From Giardia muris (lineage: Eukaryota > Fornicata > Diplomonadida > Hexamitidae), in contig CM016925.1 in NCBI GenBank assembly GCA_006247105.1, positions 1-64,000 of the forward strand: DNA of 64,000 nt, in the 5' to 3' direction. Positions 17,878 through 28,000 of this stretch are shown here, piece by piece. Within the stretch, counting starts at the first letter, position 1; each line of letters starts with the position of its first letter. The translations under genes were made by a program, and so were the position numbers. Under the pieces are notes generated by a model. The model did no database searches. It was given only the letters and a program-made list of their open reading frames with translations, and was not told the DNA's origin.

Positions 17878-20211
17878 ACGGAAGACGAGAATCTCCGCGT
17901 TATCGTCCGCGTGCGCCCACTGATCCCCCGGGAGACGGCGAACGACGAGGTGTCCGTCGTTTCTGCTACCACGACACAACTCACCATCAAAGAGGTTGTC
18001 GGAAACCCCGCAATCGATGCTCATTCCATCCCCTATGTCTACAACTTCGACCGAGTCTTTGGTCCCACGGCAACCCAGAGTGACATCTTCGAATATTGCG
18101 TGAAACAAAGTGCAGATTCAGTCCTAGCAGGGATCAACTCCACGATCTTCGCATATGGGCAGACGTCCTCGGGGAAGACGTTCACCATGCTCGGGCACAA
18201 CGCCCCGGCCGCCTGGGGGATTGTCCCGCGCTCTGTGGGGTATCTCTTCGACCGGATCTCAGACCTATCACAAGAGATGATCTACCCTTATTCTCCACAG
18301 GTTGCGACGCAGGAGGGCATTACGGTTGCGGCAAGCCCTGGAGACCGTATACTGGTGCGACGTAAGTTCCTTCTTTCCGTTAGTTACCTGCAGATCTATA
18401 ACGAGATGGTCAATGACCTATTGGGTGTGAACCCAACAAAGGACATGCGTATCCGTGAGAATCAGCGTGGTGAGCCTTATTGCGAGGGCCTGACAGAGCA
18501 TATCTGTCAAACCCCTGCCGACGTCCTCGGGTTAGTTCAATGTGGTAATGCTAGCCGCACTACAGAAATGACGAAGCTGAACGAGCATAGCTCGCGTTCC
18601 CACGCCATCCTCCTTCTCGTTGTTGAGCAAGCAACTCATGCCGAGAACCTAGAGACTGGTGCCACGTTTGAAGGGTTTCGACAAGCTAAGTTAAATCTTG
18701 TTGATCTAGCCGGTTCGGAACGGGTTTCACTCTCGCGTGTGGCGGGTCAACGTCTTGAAGAGGCAAAACGCATCAACTCATCGTTAACAGTCCTAGGAAA
18801 CGTTATTGGGGCGTTGGTGGCGCAAGCCTCTGGCAAACGGTCCCATGTCCCTTATCGTGATTCGAAGCTGACTCGAGTCCTTCAGGATTCGCTCGGAGGT
18901 AACTGTCGGACGATATTGTGCGCGAACATTTCTCCTGCTGCCTCCTGTTTCCAGGAAAGCCTCTTTACACTCAAGTTTGCCGCAAGAGCGAAGAAGATCC
19001 GGACGAAGGTGAGCGTGAATGAGCTTGTGGACGACGACACACTCCTAAAACGTTACGAGTCGGAAATTCAGGCACTAAGACGAGAGCTTGAACGGCGACG
19101 AGCTCAACCCACCAAGTCGGGGGCTATCGTGGGAGACGACTGCCAGTCCATCGTTCACATCCTTGAGCAGCGGACGAAGGAATCTATCCGTGAGAAGGCT
19201 GAGCGGCGACAGCTCGAGGAGAAGATCATGGTCCTCGAAAATCAACTATGCTCGGCAGGGCTGAAGGACTCGCTCATCCGGAACATAGAGTCATCGGCCA
19301 TTGATGTTAGTCGAAGCTTAAGCCTCCCTGGAAGCCCCGTCTCTCAGGGGAAGCACATGGAATACGAGCGAATGAAGCAGGAGTACGAGCGTCGTCTACA
19401 CGCTCTAGAACGAGAACGTCGTGCCATCTCCAACGACTCCGCGGCCCTTTACGAGTCCGTCCTGCTTAAGCAAAAGGAACTCCTTCTGGCCATCACGGAG
19501 CGGCTAGCAGACCGTGAAGAGGCGCTTGACGACGGGACAGAGGAGCTCAAGCAAAGACAACAGTACGAGCGCATCCTCCACTGCAAGATTAGTCTTCTCC
19601 GCGACGTCCTCCGTGTCTTACAAAAGCAAGTCCCGGCGGGTACTCCGGCCTTCATCAACACGGATGGTTCAATCAACACTAGCGCAATACCCGTTACGAC
19701 GGCCTCGGTGGGAGAGCTCAATGGGGGGAGTCCCGGAAGCGCTGACTTAGCCTTTTCACGTTCCCGATCATTGCGTACCATCGCCTTAGATACGGCGGTT
19801 GATGTCGATGACCCTGAGGAGGCGATGCGGCGATTAGAGAAGCTATGTGACGATGCAGAGCAGCGATTAGAGAGTGTAACCTCAGCCATTGCGGAGGTGG
19901 AGGCAAACCTCCGACGCGTCCGCGAGATGTTACACGCAGACTCTGCCGCTAGGGCTGGGAAACGCCGTTCTGGGGGAGACATCCCACCTACCGGAGAAGT
20001 AGCCGCGTTACGATCCAAGCTTGAGGCTTACCAGCACGAAGCAGTTGCACTTCAGTGCGTGATCACTAAGAAGATCATGGCACTCACTGGGTTGCTCCTG
20101 CAGAGCAACCAGCGTGGGGAGCCACTTGAGCAGCCTCTTCTGAAGCTAACCGCGCTAGTCGATGCTACACTCTCGGCGTTGAACATGACTGCGATGGATT
20201 ACAAGGTCTGA
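17872..20211 (+). CDS. N-terminal motor kinesin (kinesin-7/CENP-E-like)
   Basis: 779 residues. The motor domain spans ~1-385: ENLRVIVRVRPL, P-loop GQTSSGKT (residues ~96-103), switch I NEHSSRSHA, switch II LVDLAGSER, and the microtubule-binding HVPYRDSKLTRVLQDSLGG. The neck reads FAARAKKIRTKVSVNELVDD then LLKRYESEIQALRRELERR, which is typical of kinesin-7 and related plus-end motors. Coiled coils follow at ~390-430, ~490-590 and ~650-720. It would walk on spindle or axonemal microtubules. The cargo tail is short compared with animal CENP-E. Subfamily assignment is inference; motor identity is certain. Confidence 0.93.
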   Translation: MHTEDENLRVIVRVRPLIPRETANDEVSVVSATTTQLTIKEVVGNPAIDAHSIPYVYNFDRVFGPTATQSDIFEYCVKQSADSVLAGINSTIFAYGQTSSGKTFTMLGHNAPAAWGIVPRSVGYLFDRISDLSQEMIYPYSPQVATQEGITVAASPGDRILVRRKFLLSVSYLQIYNEMVNDLLGVNPTKDMRIRENQRGEPYCEGLTEHICQTPADVLGLVQCGNASRTTEMTKLNEHSSRSHAILLLVVEQATHAENLETGATFEGFRQAKLNLVDLAGSERVSLSRVAGQRLEEAKRINSSLTVLGNVIGALVAQASGKRSHVPYRDSKLTRVLQDSLGGNCRTILCANISPAASCFQESLFTLKFAARAKKIRTKVSVNELVDDDTLLKRYESEIQALRRELERRRAQPTKSGAIVGDDCQSIVHILEQRTKESIREKAERRQLEEKIMVLENQLCSAGLKDSLIRNIESSAIDVSRSLSLPGSPVSQGKHMEYERMKQEYERRLHALERERRAISNDSAALYESVLLKQKELLLAITERLADREEALDDGTEELKQRQQYERILHCKISLLRDVLRVLQKQVPAGTPAFINTDGSINTSAIPVTTASVGELNGGSPGSADLAFSRSRSLRTIALDTAVDVDDPEEAMRRLEKLCDDAEQRLESVTSAIAEVEANLRRVREMLHADSAARAGKRRSGGDIPPTGEVAALRSKLEAYQHEAVALQCVITKKIMALTGLLLQSNQRGEPLEQPLLKLTALVDATLSALNMTAMDYKV

Positions 20212-20223
20212 CACGGCCATGGC

Positions 20224-21675
20224 TCAGATGAAGTAGGAGACCTCTCCATCTTTCTTCCCTTGGACGATGTTGACGGCCTCAATGAAGTCCTCGTGCTCCA
20301 CGGCGGCGCCATTACGGCGGAGACAGACCAGGCCAGCCTCCATGCAGACCGCCTTCAGCATTGCCCCACTATACTCAGGGGTCGACTTGGCCAGTTCCAT
20401 AAAGCCTACGGCTCCTGGGACGACGGGATCGTCCTCGGTCGTTCCTACGAGTCTCATCTTCCGGCTGTGAATCTTTAGGATATCATAGCGCCCCTTCTCG
20501 TTTGGGGGCGTGAACTCGATCTTCCGGTCGAAGCGGCCCGAACGTGTCAGTGCAGGGTCAAGGATATCCACACGATTTGTACTGGCCAGAACCTTGATGC
20601 GTTCGTCCGAATCAAACCCATCAAGGCAATTAAGAAGGGTGAGCATCGTTCGTGTGGAGTCTCGGTCTGCGCCGCCGGTATCAGAACGACGCCCACCAAT
20701 GGCGTCAAGTTCATCGATATAAATGATGCACCCAGCATTTGGGTTGCCTCCTTGCCTACTCTTCTCAATAAGCGACCGGGCCAGGTTGAAAGCCTCAATG
20801 ACCATTGCAGAACCCTCACCGATGTAGAGCTGGACAAGCTGGGTTGCTGTCAGCTGGAGGAATGCACAGTCGGCCGCATTTGCAAGGGCACGTGCGACGG
20901 CTGTCTTCCCGGTTCCTGGGGAGCCGTAAAGAAGGACTCCCTTGGATGCCTTGATCCCAATCTTCTTAAGTAGGTCTGGTCTTTGCAGAGGAAGAAGGAA
21001 GCTTTCCTTGATCTGAGCAATTTGAGGATCGATGCCTCCAAGGTCCTCGAAGGTATCCTTTGGCTTCGTGGTGACCTCCATCACACGGACCCTACTATCG
21101 AAGGCGGCAGGGAGCTTCTCATAAAGGAAGTATGTGTCGCGGTTGACGGCGACGAGGTCCGTTGGCTTGAGCTGGCTACGCGGGATCGCCCCTGTCTTGG
21201 GGAGGAAGATATGATAACGAGAGGTTGTCTTGATAACGATTCCTTCGGTGATCGTCTTTGCAGCCTTCCTTAACTTCGGCCGTGGTTGACCAGTCCCATC
21301 AACGAGGTCAGCAACATCGTCCACCTCCTCATCCTTCTGTGTCAGCTTAGAAGCCGCTCGGTCATGAAGGGTACTGAGCTGTAAATCATAACTCCTTCGC
21401 GTATGCGCAGTCACCTCCTGCATCAAGTCGACGCTCTCGTCCGTCACGTCGACGATCTCCGAGACCGTAGCGATCAAGAGGGGGAGCCGTTTGGACATCT
21501 GCAGACGTTTCTGGTTGACCGCGAGCGTCTCGACAATCTCGGCGATCGAGCTCTGGTGGCGTCCACACTCGCGGCTCATGAAGTCGACCTCGGCTTTGAT
21601 AGCCGCGATACGCTGCTGGAGAGACGCGTCGTCAAACTCGAGGATCTCGGGGTCGATTGGAACACTCGATGCCAT
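20224..21675 (-). CDS. RPT5: 26S proteasome regulatory ATPase Rpt5
   Basis: 483 residues, slightly longer than the usual ~440. The N-terminal coiled coil is followed by an OB domain and an AAA+ domain with Walker A GSPGTGKT (~residue 251; most Rpts have GPPGTGKT), Walker B IIYIDELDAIGGRR, sensor LASTNRVDILDPAL, and the arginine fingers RSGRFDRKIEF. Features that pick Rpt5 among the six are RSQLKPTDLVAVNRDTYFLY, the FEDLGGIDPQI entry and the C-terminal VCMEAGLVCLRR...VQGKK. It ends in SYFI, a variant of the C-terminal HbYX motif that opens the 20S gate. It unfolds ubiquitylated substrates in the cytosol and nucleus. It lies tail to tail with the kinesin, 12 bp apart. Confidence 0.92.
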   Translation of the reverse strand: MASSVPIDPEILEFDDASLQQRIAAIKAEVDFMSRECGRHQSSIAEIVETLAVNQKRLQMSKRLPLLIATVSEIVDVTDESVDLMQEVTAHTRRSYDLQLSTLHDRAASKLTQKDEEVDDVADLVDGTGQPRPKLRKAAKTITEGIVIKTTSRYHIFLPKTGAIPRSQLKPTDLVAVNRDTYFLYEKLPAAFDSRVRVMEVTTKPKDTFEDLGGIDPQIAQIKESFLLPLQRPDLLKKIGIKASKGVLLYGSPGTGKTAVARALANAADCAFLQLTATQLVQLYIGEGSAMVIEAFNLARSLIEKSRQGGNPNAGCIIYIDELDAIGGRRSDTGGADRDSTRTMLTLLNCLDGFDSDERIKVLASTNRVDILDPALTRSGRFDRKIEFTPPNEKGRYDILKIHSRKMRLVGTTEDDPVVPGAVGFMELAKSTPEYSGAMLKAVCMEAGLVCLRRNGAAVEHEDFIEAVNIVQGKKDGEVSYFI

Positions 21676-21692
21676 TTTACTTACCCTCCAGA

Positions 21693-22040
21693 CTACGGTG
21701 CTAGTATCCCCTCCCCCGAAAGCCGATTGATGGCGGCCGCAGTTCGCTCGCCTGCTAGCACCTCCGACAGAAGTGCTCTGAGACGTTGATATTGACTACG
21801 TAGTCGGGCATATCGCTCCTCAAGATCAGTCTCTCGTTTTACGGGGACTGAACGGGCACGACCCGAGCCGGTGTGATGGCCCATACGGACGTCTGCGGCG
21901 ACGGGGGAGGAGAGACCGCAATTTGTCCGTAGGCGTTGCTCCGCTGCATCTCGGAGCGTGGGATCGACATATGCGTCCAGGACCGGGCCTGCTACTCGTT
22001 GGACGAGCGCGTAGAGGTAAGCGGGGACGCTTTGGGGCAT
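21693..22040 (-). CDS. Small hypothetical protein
   Basis: About 115 residues from ATG 22040 (MPQSVPAYLYALVQRVAGPV) to a stop at 21693. A longer frame to 22196 exists but has no ATG and would overlap the next gene. Residues ~25-45 resemble a short helical segment (DPTLRDAAEQRLR). Residues ~75-100 are strongly helical (DLEERYARLRSQYQRLRALL), possibly a coiled-coil dimer. No known domain. Divergent from the large gene at 22063, with 22 bp between the start codons. Confidence 0.6.
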   Translation of the reverse strand: MPQSVPAYLYALVQRVAGPVLDAYVDPTLRDAAEQRLRTNCGLSSPVAADVRMGHHTGSGRARSVPVKRETDLEERYARLRSQYQRLRALLSEVLAGERTAAAINRLSGEGILAP

Positions 22041-22062
22041 CTTATGAGGGGGGCCGGAAAAA

Positions 22063-25000
22063 ATGAGCCGCCCCACAACTATCACTACGATACCGTTCTC
22101 AGTCCTTGGGTGTTTCAACCCCTTCTGGCCGTCCGCCAACCGGGGCTTCGGAGGACGCCCATACGCAACCGACTGGCGCGACGGTGGGCTCGACACGTTG
22201 TTCTCCTTGGAGGAGCTTGCACCTGTGCATGCTAGACTTGAAGCCTGTTTGGTTAGACGATATCGTGACCTTTTTAGGAACGTCGCGAATCATTCTGGAC
22301 TCTTTTCGGCTCAATGGAATATACAGAGACTTGAAGAACGATATCGGGAAGCTGCACGGTTATACGCCAACGTTGTCGTCACTCTGCATACGTTCACATG
22401 CGCGTTTGTGCGGCATGCAAGGCCAGGATATGAGGACCTGCGACATCGACTTGTTCTTGCACAAGGGACCGAGCTTGATCGGCTTCGGAGACAAGTAGAA
22501 CGGGAATTACAGTTTGGAAGCGTCATACCGGAGCTATACCTAGCGAAAGCCATGCTGACGATGGGTATCTGCTACCATGAGGCTCTTCTGTACCCAGATA
22601 GGCCACCATTGGATAATGAGGTACTTCTTCTTAGAATTCTTGATATAATCACAGAGGGCCTTCAACGTAGCGAGTTATTGCTTAGACCTCTCGAATTAAG
22701 CAGTTCCAATGACATCCGAACTCTTCATCGTGAGTTCTATGTGATGAGATATGTCCTTCAATCCTATGAGATCAATATCCTACGACAACTGGGAAGACTC
22801 GATGAGGCACGTTTCCGGGCTGAGCGTCTTTTCAATCTTCATATGGAGAACGAACAGGTCCAACTCCTACGGTCTCAACGTTCTGCCGTTGAGGGCGACT
22901 CAAATGTACGAAATTCAGTGCCACCACCGGATGGGCTGTCCATTTTCGCCTGGGCTGAGAAGGCCGCACTGAAGGCAGAATCCTCACGGTCATGGATGCA
23001 TCACACAGGATATGGCCCCACTAACTCGACAGAGGAGGAGATAACACGACAGATGGATCGGAAGAATGAGAGTTTAAGAGCAAGACTAAAAGGGTTTGCC
23101 CAAATGGACTTCCGGATACTTTATCTTTCAGTCCTTCTTGACATTGGGGATGATGAGGCCGTGCTAACATACCTACAGACAGGCATGGTTAGTACTGTAC
23201 GCATGGATAACGTCCTCTTCGGTAATCAGCAGTACCTCCTTAGCGAGAACGCTTATCCGCGCTTTGGGACGCACAATAAGCGTAACAGAAACCCTCATCT
23301 GACCTACAAGGACATAAACTACTTCATCTCGTCACGCGAGGTCATTGACCGGCCAGCTCACCCTTTATCTAGTGTGACTGATATCTCTTTAGACGTCGAG
23401 CCTCGAATCGCCCGACCCTTTGCAGAGGCCATGCCAACCACGTACACCGTCGATGATTTTCGACGGCCAATTTACGAGTTTGAGGCCGACTTCCTTCTTC
23501 ATTATGTATATAAGTGCGTGAGTTTAACAGAGTCGGAGGGTGACACGCTCCTGAACACTCTTTCCAAGTGCCCGACCTCTTTTGCCACACGTCTTAAGGG
23601 TGGAAAGGATCAAAGGCTTATCACTCTTACAGATAGGTATATGCGCGGGCTTCTAGCTGGGCCCTTATCTCGTCTTTATTTCTTCGACTCTTATCTTCAA
23701 CCAAGTGCGGACTCCGGAGTTGAAGAGTCGGGGTATTATCGAACAGTATTCCAGTTCCGTACTCCCGATCAACCGCGACCAGGCCCCTCCTGCTTGAGTG
23801 ACTCCTTCTTTAACTCTCGAATGGCATCTGGACTGGATCTAGACTGGCAATATTCGACGAGTTCGTTAGGGACCTTGGCGACGACGATGGGCTACTATTC
23901 CCTCATCTATACGCAATTAAAGCGGCGTATTCTTTGGGCTAATCGCTTGGCACGGACGGCCTTGTCTTATGAGCTGTTGGAATCGAATTATACTTTGCAG
24001 AAGTTTTCTCTTTCGGAGACGATCCGAGTAATTGACTTGGCGAACTTCCTCAAGGATACCCAGGGCATAGAGAGCGCCCTACCAGACCTGATCTTCTATG
24101 AGTATGGGTCTAAGCCCCCACTTCCTAGTGTGGTACTTCTTCAAGATGCCTTCGAGTACAACCCGTTCGTCGTGGAGTTCCTTTTGTGCCGTGCTAGGCT
24201 CCCCGACATCGCGACGCTCCGCATGATTCATTGTCTCCCCATCAAGGATGCACAACAGAGCCACTCGCTCTTTCGGGCTGACTTGTCGGCATCCGTCGAG
24301 CACCATGGCGATAGCTGCCACCGTATCTATGTTGGGGGTGAAAAGACGCATCTTAACCAAAGGCTTGATGCTATGTTGTATGTATCCGAGTTTGGATACC
24401 TTTGGGGGTCTGATGAACTCCATCGAACTCTTAGTTTATATGCGCAACACCTTGCACGGCGAGACGGAGTCGTCGCAGGAGTACCCATGACATACTATTT
24501 GAAAGCTATTCAATGGCGTTGTCTTGAGGCTCCTAATCGACTCTCGGCACCACTTGACTTCCTGACGCACGCGTACCTTCAGTTCGTTGAGTGGTTTTTC
24601 GCACGAAGCATTGTTTCACTCCTCCCAGTTATGAAGGCATACCCCTTGCCGAAACAAAGCGGGCTTTATCCTCGTGGATCCGTCCAACGGATAGAACACG
24701 GCTCGGAACCACACCGTCACACCACGGTCGCCGCCATGCTTCAGTCGCGTGAGACCGCACGTGGGCTCGTATATTTAGGGGTCTTCATGGATCGGCACCT
24801 ACGGCATGAGCGTCTCGAAAGCGCCCTGTCCGTGATCCACCCCGTAGTGGCAGCAGGGCCATTAGTCTATTATCTGCGTGGGATGGCTAAAGAGCCAATT
24901 GGAACGTGGGATAATCAGATTTATTGTGCATTCAGATACAACATGTGGGTAACACCTACGGCTCACCAAGGGACCCTGATAGTTCCTTCGGATAACTCGT

Positions 25001-28000
25001 CTCGACGTGTAAGCTCGAATATGTTGACAAACGTCTTCTTCGGGCTTGCTAGTCGCTGCATCATCGCAGGCCTTCAGATTAGCCCACGTTTTTCTCCAGG
25101 TCTCTTCCTCTCAGAGGTTTTGCATGTCCACGAGTTCCTCAACGGGGTTGTCGACCGCACTCTTGGGCGCTCGTTCGAGTCCATCCACTACGAGAACTTG
25201 GATGGGACCAAGAGGGTACAGAAGCGTCAATTGCAGAACCTACTGCTCTTCGCCTTTCAGACTTGTTTAGCTCGCGCCGCACCTGGACTCTTTGAATGTC
25301 CTCAAGATGATCTCGAAAACCTTGGCCAATTGGAATCTGAGCGGTTTCCAGAGACCCCCTTGACCATTTCGGAACTCACGAACATCTGGGACTCTGTTGA
25401 TAGCAAGATTTCCGGACGTCGCCGGAAGCGTGGCGAAAAGCAACGTAGACCAGGTCGCCAGACTTTTAGTATAGCGGATCCTCTGCTCATAGACTTTGTC
25501 ATGGCCGACAGCGACCCATTTTGTCGCCTTTTTGCCGAGAACCCGGGGATAGTATTGAGCTTTGCCGGGTGTCTTCTGCGTCGACAATTAGGAGAGCCAT
25601 CGAATGTGGATTATATTAGCCTTCTTACCGCCCTGTATGCCTCAGTTAACTTCAGAGTGAGCGGGGTTGTTGACTGGCTCACCACGGTCCCAGAGGCGAA
25701 TGGGTCGGTAGGTCTTGTCAATGCTATTCACAATTACAGTCATAAGCTGATCCAGCCCCGAGAATTCACCTCCACGACGTATGCTCCTATCCATTGGATC
25801 GTCTCCGCTGATGGAACTCTGCAGTTATTGGAGATCATGGCATGTATTCTGACGGCCTATTATAGTGGGTTGCAGCCTTCGAAAGGCTTCGATGCAGAGC
25901 GTTTTACTGGGAACTTCTACCTTTCCGAGACAGACTCTTTACGAGCGGGTCCAGAGTATCAAGAGCCCGATATGGAAGAGGAATCAAGTGGTAACGAAGG
26001 CTTTATTCCACTTAAGTCTCCCGTGCCACAGCCTTCAACCAACGAGTCTGAGCTCGAGGCCTACCTTAATGCCATAAGTAGGTTTATGGAGTGTCATGTA
26101 TGTGTAAGCACGTTTTTAGCGCCCCGAGGCTCGCACCTTGCGATGGGGGACATGTACATCGATATCTTGCAGAAGTATGCGAAGCACCTAGGACGGTATA
26201 GCACCTCTGAGCTTCAAGCGCTCGTGACTGCATATACGATGTCAAAGTGGCGTGCTAAGTTCGAGTTGCACCCATTATGGGCGCTTGCACCCGATACCCG
26301 TGAGGACCTAGAGCACGCTCTCTTTAGGCTTGGAAGCTTCACCGCATATGGAGAATCGCTCCTTTATACGGCCTGTAAGTTCGATTACATAGAGATGACG
26401 CGGCTGCTACTAGTTCTGCTCCCCTTCCCTCCGGAGCACATCTTCACGGCCATTTGTGCCGCAACATTCAACTCATCACACCATTGTTTAGCGTCGTTCA
26501 TGGATGACATAACGGTTCCGAAGGCTGACGAGCTCGAGGCGGTCCAGGATACATTTTTCCATGGTCGTCAGCAAGAGTTGCCGATGGGAACCAAGGAGAT
26601 CCTCGTGGATACATTGAGGTGTATCAAAAGCTTAACCGACCCTGAGCCCACTCTAACAAGCCAATGCTATGCAAGCCTCTCTCCTTCTGCCGGAACCCCT
26701 CTTTTCACGCACCCATGTACGGTGAATCTAAAGAGCACGATCAGGACGCAGCTTCAGACTCCCAAGAACTCCTTTCTTGTCTGGGCGAATCTTATCTGTA
26801 CCGTCTCGCATCTCTGCGGCCATATGAAGGGTGTCCTTTGCCCCATGTGTTGTAATGATGGTGTCCCTCCAACTCAAAAGGATGGAGGTCGTCATTTGGA
26901 AGCCGGACCTCGGTCGTTATGGCAGTGCTTCTCAATGCTAATCCAGGCTGGGTTACGCGAGGATATCGTCATCGTGCCACGAAATACCCTAACCGGAAGC
27001 ATTGAGATGAAGGGGAGTACACCTCTTGGAGAAACCACGGCTAGTGCATACCCGATGCCAGATCATATCCTAGGCCTTTGGAAGGTGAGCGGACTCTTCA
27101 AGGTTCTTACTAGTACTAAATTCGGGCTACAATGGCCCGGATCTTCGTTCTTCCTGACCTTCGCAACGCCCTTTTCGACTCCCCTAATACTGTCGGCACA
27201 GTTTGGAAGCGAGGTCTGTCAATACATCTGTAAGGAGTTTAAAGGGCGCCCTGAGTGGCTGGCCTACGTGAACCATGAGGATGGGTACGGACTGACAGCA
27301 CTTCAACATGCCATCATCCTCTTCACTCGATTAGTTGAGCAGAGGTCAGAATGCCTGATCACAAGCCCGGAGTATTACATTACGCACCTCCTCGCCACTA
27401 CGACGGAGAATATTAAGGCCTTGGTGTCTGCAGGAGCAGATCCTTGGCGAGCGGATGCCTGTGGGGTATCCTGTATCGATCGATTGCTAATGCTGCTTTA
27501 CTGTAAGCAATACCTTGTACTTGGGAGCGCCTACGATGCTCGTCGCATTTCTGCTGAGTTTCCACCAGATGCGATCCTCTTAGCCCTATATATCTCCCTC
27601 TGTTCACAGAGTGGGAAGCCAGTGCCAGAGAGGGATAACGAGTACCTTCTCCTCAACATTCCCTTGGTCTTCAAGCTTGAGAAGCAATACGATATTGATG
27701 AGTTGAAAAGGACGCTTCTGGCGTGTCTCAACGACAACAAATGCCTAGAGAACGTCCCCACGGAATGGGATGAGACGATGGCCATTAGGTATGTCTGCCG
27801 TATTAAATCTGAGACTGGGAATAGAGCTGGGATGGAGCGGTCACAGGAGCTACACAAGCGTCTATGCGAATACTTCACCGCGATTCTGACGGCGTTCGTG
27901 GTGACCCTACCGCCGGTTAGCGCACGTAAGGTCCGTCTCCTTCTACCTAGTCGATTATCTGAGCTCAAGGAGATCGATCTCAAGTGTTGGGTTGAGCGCT

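Noticed and set aside
17878..18108. N-terminal extension of the RAD51 paralog to 18108
   Set aside because: Needs a TTG start and would overlap the kinesin motor coding region by more than 200 bp; ATG at 17847 fits better.
22041..22196. N-terminal extension of the small gene at 21693-22040
   Set aside because: Non-ATG start and overlap with the large gene at 22063.
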